This document shows, one piece after another, positions 22,762-34,600 of a stretch of 64,000 nucleotides of DNA. The stretch comes from Apiotrichum sp. Y4204 (taxonomy: Eukaryota; Basidiomycota; Tremellomycetes; Trichosporonales; Trichosporonaceae). The number at the start of each line of letters is the position of its first letter. Position 1 is the stretch's first letter. The stretch spans positions 124,001-188,000 of the forward strand of contig JAMYHL010000067.1 of the NCBI GenBank assembly GCA_025531455.1. The letters run 5' to 3'. A program made the position numbers and the translations under genes. The notes under the pieces were generated by a model that saw only the letters and a list, made by a program, of their open reading frames with translations, searched no databases and was not told the DNA's origin.

Positions 22762-23154
22762 TTTGGGAATGGGAGACGAGTGAGGGAGGAGGAGGGGGAT
22801 GCTGTTGTGCAACTCTTGTCGAGGGTCGTTGGTCGTCGAGTGGTCGATTGCCGAGCGCGGAGACGGAAATGTCGGCGAGAACCAATACCGAGCCGCGAAG
22901 AGCAGTGAACATGGATGAACCCACCAGGACTAGGTGGAGGTCACTCTAAGTACGTGTCATTCCTGGTGCTGTATTATCAGTGACGACATTGACCGCACAC
23001 CCAGTTTCAGCTTCAATCGCCAGTGATCCAGCGAGCCATACGGATAGAGACTGGTCCGCTCAAAGTGTGGGCCCCGGAGTTGCTGGCGCCGCCTCTACGA
23101 TCGCATTCTCATACTTCTGTCTCTCCTCCATTGACCACAACTTGACAGTCCCTA
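22762..23154. promoter_or_regulatory. Divergent promoter region, DHODH / membrane protein
   Basis: About 390 bases between two divergently transcribed genes, so both promoters must lie here. No specific operator could be named. Confidence 0.5.
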
Positions 23155-24419
23155 ATGACAGACTCCGGCCCACCACCTCTACCACGCTCGACTTCGGCGC
23201 CCCAGATTCCAGTCGAGTCGGGCACCGAGGCCGGCTCAAGCCGATCCGGGCAACTCCGGCCTCTGTCGAGTGGCAACCAACCCACGTCGTCGACAGGCAA
23301 CGCCACACCATCAGGAGCGCCGCCGCAGGTCCTCTACCCGCTCCTTCCGCACGGTCTCGTCCCCCTTTCCGCGGGGCACACCCACATCTGCTGTGTTCCC
23401 GCGCATAACGGCGTCGGGATGCATGCCGCCCACATCGCCGGGACCCCGGTCTACGTTCTGGCGGCGGACGGATCGCAGCTCTACCTCCTCGACCCCTCCA
23501 AGCCGCCGCGGAATGAGGAGCCGCCGCCGTATGCGCGTCCACGAGAAACGTCGGGCAGCGTACAATCAAGCCTGTCAAATCGCTGTCCGAGCCCAAGTCC
23601 GAGTCGCGTTCTGCCCTGGGCATCACATCGCGTCCAGTCTCGCCACCGCGCCGCGACGGTCGGGGCAGTTCCCGTCCGCGTCTCGCCGCTCTCGAGCCCC
23701 ATTGACGAGACAACACCTCTTCTCGGTGCTCCTGATACACAGGCCTGGAGGTGGAGCGAGATCATCGCGGGGTGGAGAGTGGACGGCGGCGGCGCAAAAG
23801 GCTACTTCGCGCCGATCAGCAGCAGACGTACCTGGCGTGCGGTGGCGCATCTGCTTGTCATGAACTTTCCCTTTGTGAGTCCAAGCGGCACTTCAAATTC
23901 TATCTTTGCTGATCAAGGCAGAACCTTGTCATCTGGCCGCCACTGCTGGTCGGCACGATCGTGGGCACGGCTCTGTTGATTACCCTCCCCATCGGCGCGG
24001 TCTTCTGGTGGCTCACGCTGATGCTCGCACGGTGGGCGGCGTCGGCCGAGCGCAAGATGCAGCAAAAGTACCACGGGGCGATTTTTGGACCGCCCCGTCC
24101 GCTGTTTTACTACCCGCTCGAGGTGCGCGGGCCGGAAGGCGAAGTGCTCGTCGTGCAGGAACGCCGGTTCCTCAAGTGCTCGTGGGCGATGGTAAGCTTG
24201 CTGCTGGCGCAGAGCTGACAACAGTTCTCGGATCATTACTCGTACGCGGCGCTGTCGTACTTCCTCCTCATCAAGCCACTACTCGTTCTGCTTTCAACAA
24301 TTGCCCTCGTTGCCCTCTTCCCGCTGGTCCTCGTGTTCTTTCCCCTCCTCCCGATCTACCTGCGGGCAGCTGTTGCGTGGGGTGCATTCCAGGCACGCAT
24401 TGCGACGGAGAATGTATAG
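23155..24419 (+). CDS. Multi-pass membrane protein of unknown function
   Basis: Three exons, 23155-23874, 23922-24191, 24225-24419, give 394 aa. The first ~220 residues are hydrophilic, rich in S, P and R, and contain a DETTPLLG motif of the dileucine sorting type (about residue 187). From ~225 comes RRTWRAVAHLLVMNFPF and then two strong hydrophobic stretches at ~241-277 (VGTIVGTALLITLPIGAVFWW). A soluble loop with FYYPLEVRGPEGEVLVVQERRF follows, then another hydrophobic pair at ~340-380 that ends YLRAAVAWGAFQ. This resembles the general layout of the bacterial/fungal putative sensor membrane domain, but I cannot claim that family. The dileucine-type motif suggests vacuolar or endosomal routing (inference). 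Confidence 0.75.
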
Positions 24420-24624
24420 CAATATGTGAATAGAAGTGGTTCTTGGAGGCTCATCTACTCTCATATCATCTGGTTGTTGTTCACGTGTTCACATCATCTG
24501 TAAACGCCATCCCTCTGTGTTGTACTCATGCATTACATCCAGGCAGCCGCCCACGTTGTACCTCTCGTGGTATAAACAGTCCAAAACCTATTGCCCTATT
24601 GGTATATCACTCTTCAACCTCGCA

Positions 24625-26790
24625 TTAGTGCTCGCAGAAGCTCCAGGTCTGCTCGTTGACGACGTCCTCAACCGTGGACTCCACGGCTTTGCGCTCGTCA
24701 ATAAGCTCGGCGCGGAGCTTCTTGGCCGTATCAAGGCGGTACGGCACATCGAGGTGCTGGTAGACTATCTCGGAGATCTCAGGCGGGAGAAGCATGTCGA
24801 CGGCCGAGGCCTCGCGCCAGTGCGCCTGCTGCGGAGGGATCGTTGCGGTAGACGGGATGCGGACCTGCGGGTCGACGAGGAAGAGGGCGACAATCTTGCG
24901 GTGTCCTGGGCGCGTCTTGTCCGCCAGCTCGAACGGTTGAACCTGGTGCTGCAGGACATTGGGGAAGACAAGCAGACGCCCCTCTTTGGTGACAACGTCG
25001 CCGATGCGCTGCGCCCGCGTCGTCATGTCCATGCCCGGGTTCATCCCGTACAGAATCTCAAACGGCTTGTGGTCGCCCTGGTCATACCTGCCATCAGCAT
25101 GAAACGATTTACACTCTTTTTGCTAAACTCACTCAAACTCTCCTTCGTCGAAACCCTCCGCATCCGAGAGGGTGCGGAATGCAAGTCGCGACTCGGTAAC
25201 GTTCTCGCAGTCGTAGTAATAGAGGGCCGTCGCGCAGATACGCTCGTTGAGCTGGCCCTCAAAGTGCCACGCGCCGCCCGCGTACCGCGGGTTCTCAGGA
25301 GTGAGGTGGATGTTGGCCAGCTTGACAATCACCTGCAGGCGGTGGTCTTTACCCTCAACGGCGGCGGCCGCTGCGGCCGCCTCAGCAGCCTCGGCGGCTA
25401 CCCCCGCGCGGATGTCGGCCCTCGCTGCCTGGACTTCGTCCTTCTCTCCCAGCTTGCACATGGCGTCGATCTGGAAACGCCACTTGTTGGTCCGCTCCTT
25501 CTCCTCCGCCTGCACTTTGGCAATCTCCTCGGGACTCATGGGCCCAACCATACGCCGGCTCTCAGCGGGGAACCACGGCCCCTCCTTTTGGAACGTGGGC
25601 ACACCAGGGAACGCGTACGCGTTCGGCTCGGGCTGCATGACGGGGTGCGTGCGGTTGAACCACTCATCGACTAACTCCCAGTATCCGTCGTCCTCGTCTG
25701 TCACACCCTCTGGTACCTCGGACTCCGGCATCTTATAGTTGTTGCAGTAGTTGCCGCAATAGTCGGGGACGGTGCATTTGCGGCTCGAGTCGTTGCACGT
25801 GATGCGTTTGCGCTCTGTGAACACTTCTGTCGGGCTGAAGCATTCCGTCCACTGCATAACGCGCTGGTACGCCGCCGAAAGCATCGGGAGCGACAGGTCG
25901 ACGAGCTGCGCGATGACGGGATAAAGAGCGCGGTTCTCGACGGGGTGCGCGTTGTTGATGTAGCTCTGAATCTCGGCGGGACCCTTGCCGTCCGCGCCGA
26001 AGCTGACCTCGGCAGGAAGCCACTGGAAGCGGTTGCTCCAGAGGCGCTGCCTGCAGTTCATGAGGCCAAGGTCCCCAGCCTTGGGTACGGGGACTGTCTC
26101 GCCAGAGCCGACGTACGCGAGCGCCTCCTCAGCACCGACCTCCTTCTGGAGCTGCCGACTGGTGCCGTACACCAATGGCCAGAGCGAGGGGTGGACGAGG
26201 TCGAGAACCTGCTCGTTGCTTCCCGGGTGCCAGTCCTTCTCGTCCGCGGGCACGTCCTCAAACGGCTTTGTCGCGTCGCGCAGCGCCTGGACAAGCTCGG
26301 GGGGCACACGGCCGTCCGCCTTGAACACGGCCGCTGCGGTGTCGATAACAGACACGATTCCGCCCTGGTCGCCGTTTGTTGTCGTTGTCTCGTAAATGCT
26401 CGCCTTGTCGCGGAGCTCCTTCATGCAGAAGTCAAACATCTCGTCGCTGAACCCGTTCTGGAGCGGCTCGCCGCCCTGCGCGACGAACCCGTCCAACTCG
26501 GCCTTCCACTTGGCGACGATTCCCTCATCGTGCACCTTGCGCCACCACTCGGGCTTGTCCGTGATCGTGTTCACAAACCAGAGCATTGCAATCTCGCGCA
26601 CCGTAATCGTGTTCGACTTCCAGCGGTCCTCGTCCACCCCGATCGGAAACGTGCCCAGGAGCGGCAGCGACAGGCCGTATCCAACCTTCTCGTTGAGGTC
26701 GGACATGTTCTGGTCGGAGTCGGATATGGACTCGTCGGAGTCAGATATGATCTCCTCGGAGCCGGATATGGTGTCGTCAATGTCGGACAT
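24625..26790 (-). CDS. DUF4246 family protein, possible 2-oxoglutarate/Fe(II) dioxygenase-like fold
   Basis: Two exons, 26790-25133 and 25087-24625, give 706 aa. The N-terminal ~30 residues are acidic SDSD-type repeats. Then the fungal DUF4246 blocks appear: VREIAMLWFVNTITDKPEWWRKVHD, IVAKWKAEL, a long middle with LVHPSLWPLVYG and ALYPVIAQLVDLSLPML, and a C-terminal core AWHFEGQLNERICATALYYYDCEN and LLVFPNVLQHQVQPFELAD followed by GHRKIVALFLVDP. His509-x-Glu511, His600 and Arg616 have the order and spacing of an HxE...H...R metal and 2-oxoglutarate site. That enzymatic reading is my inference; no substrate is suggested. Also noted: an Ala-rich insert near residue 470 and a Cys-rich stretch CxVPDYCGNYCNNY near 350. 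Confidence 0.88.
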
Positions 26791-28054
26791 GATGAATATG
26801 AGTAGCGGTAGGAGTGGGTGAATGAGACGCGACTTTTGATCCTCTCCCCAAGACTATATATCCTGGTTGGGGACGCGATCCCTGCAGCGGGTGACGCGAC
26901 TCGAGTCATGGGCGGCTCAAACTGGCAACGTCCCAGCGATCCAAGCGTTCCTGTCTGCCAAGTCTCTGAAATCTGAAATGGCGCTCGAGACCTGAAGCGC
27001 AGAGTGTGAGATTCCGGCAAAACGGCAGACGAAACCGAAGGGATGGGCGGGGGAAGCTGGAAGGACGACACCCATCACGGAGCGCGGCTCAGGGTTTTGG
27101 GATCCAGGGGATGAAAGGGGGGATTGATTACCAGGCTGAGCTGTCAAGACCCGAGCTCTTGCAGCGCTAAAAGGTGTTAGACAATTTTAGCACCCTTCCA
27201 GAACAAGGTCGGGCCTTGAAAGCCTTCGGGCCTGTGTACGACACAGCCGCAAGCCTCGACAGCCCCAAACGTCCCCAAACGCCAAAAGGCGGTGAGCAGC
27301 GGGGAGAAGCTAGAGGATCAGAGGACCTCCTCCTGAAAGGAGAAATTCTGTTCTACCCACGTTCGCTTCCCAGCTTGCTGTTCACTGCCCCAGTGCGCCA
27401 CCATGCACTGCAAACACAGTCGGCCGAGACTTTCCTGGCTCGGCTCGCAGAAACCGTCTCCCGCCAGGGTAACTGTGTCACAGATAAGAACCACTCGCGA
27501 TGTGCTGGGCGCTGTGCGTCCGGGGACTCTCTGGCCGTTGGGTCTCTGGGGCTCGGAGCTGTGGAGCTCTGGAGGCCTGGAGGCTCTTGACGGACTTGTT
27601 CGTCGATATGAGACACGAAGCGCCAGACGCGCAACGATGGCACGGGCCGTACCGATCTGAGGAGAGTATTTATAGTGTGTGTCACCCCTTAACAGGTGCC
27701 GTGCAGTGTGCCCCCCACCTCCCAATGATCCCTCCTCACTGTTGAATCTGACTGTCCACACAGCAAAACTGACTGACTTGACGTGTAGCGTGGACCTAGG
27801 AACTCCCAGCCTGTACCGTAGAGGACTGGTTCAAAGCATCTCACAGCCTACCATTTGATCTCAATCTTTGGTACAGTCATTCATTCATTCATTCATTCAT
27901 TCATTCATTCATTCATTCAAATCGTAGATATTATATCGGAGGGCGCCTTGGGCGGTGCAAGAAAGGACAGCAGTATTATCCTCGACTCGAGCACAAGCAA
28001 GTGGCGTTTTCTTTTTCGGTGACGATTGTATTATACGACAGTCGGGGAGGCGGT
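26791..28054. other. Intergenic region with a tetranucleotide microsatellite
   Basis: About 1.26 kb between a minus-strand promoter and the 3' end of the next minus gene. Apart from the (TCAT)n tract no structure or coding ORF is seen; the ORFs of 80-150 codons here have no recognisable composition or domain. Confidence 0.4.
27877..27918. repeat. (TCAT)n microsatellite
   Basis: About ten uninterrupted TCAT units. It lies in intergenic sequence 137 bases beyond the stop of the secreted-protein gene, outside coding DNA. Confidence 0.95.
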
Positions 28055-28845
28055 TTAGTCAAGACGAGGGGGGCCCATGTACTGCTCACGCTCGTACCCC
28101 TTGAGGTCGGTCCACATGTCCATGAAAGACGCGTAGAGGCTGCCCGTCAGCTTCGATCAAACAGTGGTAACCGTAGTACTCACGTAACCTTGTTGACCTG
28201 GAGCCACTGGCGCTGGATGTTGATGACATCCATGGGGAGACGGAGGTAGGCGAACGTGTTGGTGCCGCGGAGAGGGTTGCCCTCGGCGATCTGGACGTCC
28301 GGGGGAGTCGCCATGCGGATACCGGTGAAGGTGATGGCCTGGCTGTAGTGGCAGGGAGCGACGGGGGCGGAGACGTTCTTGAGGTCCCAAACGTGGCCAG
28401 TGCCGACAAAGACGCGCTGCGAACCGCTGGTGGTAATAGAGATGGCGGCAGCTTGGACGTCGTCTGTGGGTTAGCAGAGGAGAAAGGAGGATGAGTTGCT
28501 GATCTCCTGCGATTGACAACCATCGCAACACAATTACTCACTGCTGAACAGAGCTCCAAAGGCCTCCTCGCCTTCGGTGCGGCCGCCGCTGCGCTTCGCG
28601 GTTCCGCTGCAGCCCTGCTCGTTGTCCCAGGCGCCGAGGTACGTGAGCTCATCGAGCGAGAGCGAGCGGCGCTTCTGGCCCTTCATGCCAATAGCCTTGA
28701 GAGGAGACTTCTGCGGGAAGGGGCACGGGCGGCCGCCTTTGGAAGGAGCAGCGGCAACCGAGACGAGCTCGTCCGGCTTGGGGATGGGGCCAGCGAGAGC
28801 GCCGCTGAGGACGGTGAAGGCGACGAAAATCGACTTGAAGAGCAT
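28055..28845 (-). CDS. Secreted protein of unknown function
   Basis: Three exons, 28845-28542, 28463-28184, 28139-28055, give 222 aa. Residues 1-18 are a clear signal peptide (MLFKSIFVAFTVLSGALA) with cleavage expected near A18/G19. No further membrane segment or GPI signal is seen, so it should be secreted or vacuolar. Two dibasic sites, QKRR (57-60) and AKRSG (~83-86), could be cut by a Kex2-like protease; the part after them (DVQAAAISITTSGSQRVFVGTGHVWDL...ITFTGIRMATPP) looks like a beta-rich domain. Only three Cys are present (about 41, 79 and one in VAPCHYS). I do not recognise the family. The gene stands alone between unrelated neighbours. Confidence 0.78.
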
Positions 28846-30045
28846 GGTGTGCAGTTGTTGGTTGGGGTGGTTGGTGAGGTTTGGTCGTGAAGTGGGAGGA
28901 GTGGAGAGAGGAGCTGAGGAGATGATGATGGCCTTTGACGACAGCTAACTGTCGACCTTATATGCCATGTCGAGGCCTCTGATGCGAGCTGTCGTCGGGA
29001 GGGTCCGGTCCCGTCTGAGCGATTAGAGCTTTTGTTCACGACAGGGCCATGCGTGCGCAGCGCAAGCACCGGCCGTCATACACACCGCCAAGACGTTGTT
29101 GTTTGGTCGGCGCCGTGTGGATCCACTATGAACAAAAAAAAAGGTTGAGGTCAGCCTGCTTCGCAACGCCCGCCGAGCGGGACGTCTATTGTGGTTACGG
29201 GGTGCCGGTGCCGAAGTTGCGGAATGCCGCGGCCCAGTTAAGCATGTCCCTGATAGAGTAAACCTAGATCACACGTGAACCAAGATCGCATCACATCGCT
29301 TTCAATGAAGGTGATTTGCGGAATGGAACGCCCACGGCCGAGCCCTGCCGGCGGGAACTCGAGATAATGAACTGTCCAATGTCGTGCTCAAGAACGTGGG
29401 ATGGCGCATATGGCAGCGCATATGGCAGACCTGATGCGAGACGATCAGGTCAAGATCCGGACACGCAGCAGCGGGGCTTAGCTTCCCGTCTCTCATGCGA
29501 TTTTGCTGCTTCCACTTGTCGTCAGTATCGGAGGGGATCCGGATCTGTGATCTTTCAGATTGTCAGTCATGTCCCCTCTCGTTGTTGGTCGTTGTCGCAA
29601 TCCACAGTGTCACTGTTGTCGTCGCGACAGGGAGCACAGCGAGCGCAGGGACATGGTTGGCGTTGCAAGTTTTCCTCATGCCACAGCGCCACAGTGGATG
29701 TATCCTGGGGGAGTCAAAAGCAGCAAGTTCACATGACCAGTTACGTAAAATATTTTAATCCCGCGTCTCAGCCTTCCAGGACTCGAAATGTTGAGAAGCC
29801 AGAGAGACAAAGACAAAGAGACCAACGATGATGATGATGACCTTGATAACGACATCGAGCACCTCGTTATTCCGCTCCACTACTCCCCAACTCCCAAAAC
29901 CGCAGTCACCGCCTCCTCGTCATTGAAAACGCGCTGCCCCTGCTCCGCTTCTCCGCTTTTTTCAAACTTCAAAGCGGCCGCAGCATCGACCAACCGCGCC
30001 GCGCGCCAAACCTCGACACCTTCGTTCGCATCCCCACGCATCCCA
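28846..30045. other. Intergenic region between divergent secreted-protein and eIF2B genes
   Basis: About 1.2 kb of promoter sequence. The last 258 bases are an open frame continuous with the eIF2B delta gene and starting at an ATG at 29788. No other feature recognised. Confidence 0.4.
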
Positions 30046-31477
30046 ATGTCCTCAAACACATCCCCCGCAAAACCCACCGCGCCGTTGCCGCGTAAGGCCT
30101 CGGCGGATGCAAACGCTCCTGGAGCAGGAAAGCCGATGTCGGCCAAGGAGGCAAAGAAGGCCAAGCGCGCCGCGGCGGTCGCGGCGCGTGGCCCCGGTGG
30201 TGAGGGCGGTCCGTCTGGCGGCCCGGCATCCGGAACCGCTGGGGTGCAGAGCGGGCCCTCCGGACACTCTGGTCCATCGCGTCATCGCCGTGCAGTCGCC
30301 GCCGAGAACCAGGCGGCGGCCTCCAAGGCCGCCGCGCCCTCCGCGCAAGACCTCTTCTTCTCCCATCTCCCCGTGCACCGCGACCCGGGGACGCCGGCGG
30401 CGCTCACGAGCGACAAGATCCACCCGGTGGTCGTGCGTCTCGGTGTGCTGATTGCGTCGGGGACGCTGCGGGGCGCCAGCGCACGCACGATCGGCGTCCT
30501 CGAGGCGTTCCGCGAGGTCGTCCGCGACTACAAGTGCCCCGAGACAGCCGTGTACTGGAAGGACTTGTCGTCGCACATTTCGCCGATGATCGCGTTCCTC
30601 GAGATGTGCCGCCCGAAGGGTGTCGGTGTCGGTAATGCGATTCGGTGGTTCAAGGGCGAGATTACGCGCCTCGGCGAGCTGCACGACGCGCGCCCCACCG
30701 CTGCGCCCGAAGAGAGCCAGAAGATTGAGCTCATGGCCGCCATCGACGGATACATCCAGGACCGGATCGTGGTTGCCGGCCAGGTCATCGCGGACAATGC
30801 TAAGGAGAAGATCAAGCCGAACTCTACGGTGGCCGTGTACGCGCGCTCCTCGGTCGTCGAACGCGCACTTCTCGAGGCGTTCAGCGACATGCAGGCGCGC
30901 AGCCCCCCGCAGAGCTTCAACGTCCAGGTCATCGACTCGCGTCCGCTTGAGGAGGGTGAGTGGTATAGTGGAGTGTATTGTGGAGTGGATTCATGACTAA
31001 TTCCCAGGACGCCAGACCCTGGCAGCACTGACGGCCGCGGGCATTCCGTGCGCGTACACGCTTCTCCCACTAGCAGCGACGGTGATCTCGCGGGCGAACC
31101 TCGTGCTCCTCGGCGCGTCGTCTCTCAACTCGGACGGTGCCCTCCACTCGCGGGCAGGCACCGCGGTCGTGGCGATGCTGGCCAAGGAGTACCGCATCCC
31201 CGTTGTGGCGTGCGTTGAGACGTTCAAGCTCTCTGAGCGTGTGGGCCTCGACGACCTCGCGTCCAACGAGCTCGGGCCCGAGACGGACGTGCTTTCCATC
31301 CCGAATGCGCGCGAACGCGAAATCCCCACGCCGATATCCAAGCACCTCACCCCGCTCAACCTCCTCTACGACCTTACCCCGCCGGCACACATCACCGCTG
31401 TCTGCACGGAGGTCGGCTTCATTCCACCCTCATCCGTCCCCACCCTGCTTGGCAAGGGCCTGATGGTCGCCGCTTAG
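30046..31477 (+). CDS. GCD2: Translation initiation factor eIF2B subunit delta
   Basis: Two exons, 30046-30955 and 31008-31477, give 459 aa. The N-terminal ~120 residues are basic and low-complexity, with the typical MSAKEAKKAKRAAAVAAR helix. The regulatory-subunit fold follows: HPVVVRLGVLIASGTLRGASARTIGVLEAFREVVRDY, IRWFKGEI, AGQVIADNAKEKIKPNSTVAVYARSSVVERALLEA, VIDSRPLEEGRQTL, CAYTLLPLAATVISRANLVLLGASSLNSDGALHSRAGTAVVAMLAKEYRIPVVACVETFKLSERV, and LTPPAHITAVCTEVGFIPPSSVP at the end. This is the eIF2B alpha/beta/delta family; the basic N-terminus and terminal GFIPPSSVP identify delta. It is part of the GEF that recharges eIF2 with GTP and senses eIF2 phosphorylation. An in-frame ATG at 29788 could add 86 residues; 30046 was chosen because coding character starts there. 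Confidence 0.92.
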
Positions 31478-31633
31478 AGTATAGTAGTAGTCGTCTCATT
31501 GATGCAGTTGGTCATATCGTCATGCATTGTACAAGGGCATTATGGTACAGTGGTGGCAACTCGGCAGTGGGTTGTTTTTTTCCTGTGATGTGGTATCGGT
31601 AATAGTGTGGTGGTGCGCATTAGGGATAGATTC

Positions 31634-34600
31634 TCAAGTGGGAACACGGCGCGGCGCGCTAGACGAGACCGGTGCTGGTGGTGTGGAGTGCGAGTGACGC
31701 ATGGCACGCATAGGGCGGGGTTTCGCACTGCTCTCGAGGGTCGCGATGCGGCGCTTGAGCAGCTCGGTCTCCATCTGCGCCGAGTTGATGGCAACGTTCA
31801 TCATTTCGCGTTCGTTTGTGAGGCGGCGAACCTTCTGCTCAAGCTGCTTGATTCGGCGGTCCTTCGAATCCGGGTCGGTGGGATAGCTGCTCTCGCCGTT
31901 GCTCAAACGGTCGCGCTCCTCTGTCAGGCGCTGGATGTCCGTCGTTGCATCACTGAGAGCCGTCTCGGTGCGGTGCTAGGCCGTTAGTGTACCGTTGCTG
32001 GATCTGGACCATGTGGCAGCAACTCACGATCTTGTCCTCAAGTGATTTGATGACGAGCTCGGCCTCGGCACTGGCCCTCGTTTCATTGTCGGCTTCGGCC
32101 CGGAAGTGCTCAACGTCGCCACGAGCCGTGGCGAGCTCAGCCTTGAGAGAGTCGCATTGGTTCCGCGCATCGCGAAGGTCCGCCTCCGCGTCGGAGGCAG
32201 CGTCTCGCGAGTCTGCGAGCTGCACGCGCAGGGAATCGACATTCCGCTGCGCTTCATCGAGCGCCTGTTGCACGCGGGAGTTATTGCGTACTTGCGTGGA
32301 CAGCGAGTCGATGTTCTCGTTTGCCTGCTCAAGCTTCTGCTGGAGCTGGACCTTTGCGTCGGAAGCCTCATGGAGCTGGTGCTTCAGGGTGTCGGCCTCG
32401 TCGTGGACCTGCTCCAGAGTGTTCTTGAGCGTGTCATTCTCGCTGTGGGCCTCGTTCAACGCGTCCTTGAGGTCGGCGGCCGTTTCAGTCATAAAGCGCA
32501 GCTCAGCCTTGAACTCGTCAGTCTCCTGCTTCGCAGCAACGAGATTCTCGCCGGCACGCTCTGCCTCCTCCTTCGCCGCCTGGACTTGCTCAGAGAACGC
32601 CTGCTCCGAGGTGGAGTGGGCGGCACGAGCGGATTCCAGCTCCTCAGCAAGGTGGTCTATCTCGTTTCGGGCAGCGAGAAGCTCGGTTTCCGTCGATTCC
32701 AGCTGTTCTCGTGACTGCGCGGCGTCGTTCGCGGTACGCTGAAGCTGAGAACGCGCAAACTCGAGCTCATCCTCTGCGTCTTGCAGTTTCTGGCGCAGCT
32801 CCGCCACAGCCTCGTTGTCGGCACTCGATGTGGATTGCTGACCAGCCTGAAGGGCATCGACTTCGGTCTTGAGTTCTTCATTGGACTGCTGAATGTCGGC
32901 AATGTGGGCCTTGAGCTCGGCGCGCTCGTTCTCCATGGATGCAAACTTTGCCTTCGACTCCGCCTGCTCTTCCTCGGCCACGGCCAGCTCCGCCTTGAGT
33001 GTTTTGTTTGCGCGATGCAGGGACTTCAGTTCCTCCTGCATCCGCAGAATGTCCTCACGCATCTGAGGAAACTTCTGCAGCATTGAGTCACGCTCGGCCA
33101 GCTCCGCTTGGCACATGGTCAAAACACCACGGTAGCCCTCCAGCTGACCCTCGAGGCTCTTTGCGTACTCGGCCTGTGCGTCGAACATGGCCTGAGCGTG
33201 GGGCGCAAGGGACGCGGCAGTCACGTTGGGGGGGCTTGTGCCCTTCGAATCATGGCTCGTGTTCACGTCCGATGACGAAGCAATCTGTGACTTGGACTTG
33301 TCGAGGAAAGAGAGCTGGGAAACGTTTCCAGACATGTCGACGAGCGACAGTTTGGAGATGTCGCCAGTGAGGGCAGTCACTGCCTTGCCCTCGAGCATGG
33401 GCTTGACAGGTGAGACCGGAATCTCACTGTCGCTCTCCTCGTCCTCTTCAAACATGGTGCGCGTGCGGCGGAGCCCAGAGGCCAAGGTGTTCGTGAGGCG
33501 AGAACGTGACAAGGATCCAAACATGGTGGGCAGCTTGCGCTTCTGGTTTTCCTCGGTAGGTTCAGCCTCTTCGTCCTCAGACACGGAAGGAAGAGATGGC
33601 GAAACTTTACGGGGAGATGGAACCGGGCTGCCGATACGAGGAGATAGCACTGGGCTGCCGATAGAAAGCGCAAGCGGAGGGCGTGACTTTGACTGATCTT
33701 CGTTTGAGAGTGAACGGCGAAGCGAAAGACCTGGTGGGGGAGGTGAAGTCCGAGGGCTGGGGCTGGTTCCGAGACGGGGGGAACCAGAGGGGCTCGTGCT
33801 GGGATGCTTGAGAGGGCTGGTTGCCACGTACTTTGCGGCTGCAAGCCGCGTGCGAATTGGTGCCACAGGAGTCTTTTCGTCATCCCTTTCTGGGGATGAA
33901 GCTGTCCGTGATATGGTCGGCACCTCCGAAGCCCACGCGGGCAGGCTGTGTGGGCGGCGAGGAGTGATGCCTCGTGTTGTTGCTCCGGTGGCGTCCGGAT
34001 CGACCATGGCTCCAATAGAGAAGCTTGCGCCTGGCAATTGCGGAAGCGAATCGTCCCCGAAGCTGAGGTCGGCGGGCACGACCCATTCCGATGAGTTGTT
34101 GAGGTTCTCCAAGTTGGAGATATCGCCCTCCTCGTCGCACGGCGGGTTCAGCGGCGATGTGTGACGGATAGGCTCTTCAATGTCCAGAGGACTGAGCGAC
34201 GAGCTCGATACAGTACGCTGTGTCGAGTCGGACACTGTGCGTTGAGTCGAGTCAGACACGCTGCGCCCGTTGTCATTCTTAGACGGGATGCCGTTGGAAG
34301 ACACGAATGCCTGAAGCCATTTCGTAGTCTCCTCGAGACTGGTGTCAGACACCGGCGGCGGCAGACTGCTGTTCGTTGGTGAGGATCCGTGTACATGCAA
34401 GGGGTCGGTGAGCATCTGGCTGTTTGCAAGAGTGTTGCGTTCCACCTCCTCGTCAAAGCCATCGCTGTCGACAGAGTCGAGCGTCGTGTTGTAATGGGTA
34501 GGCTGGAAGTCAAGCTCCTCATCGCTGCTAGATGGCTCCACCATGGGAACTTCAGACTTCTCAACAGGCTCGGTGCCGACGGGAGTTGTCCCTTCATCGC

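Noticed and set aside
25945..26805. 286-codon plus-strand frame opposite the DUF4246 gene
   Set aside because: Shadow ORF; the minus strand has the recognisable family blocks.
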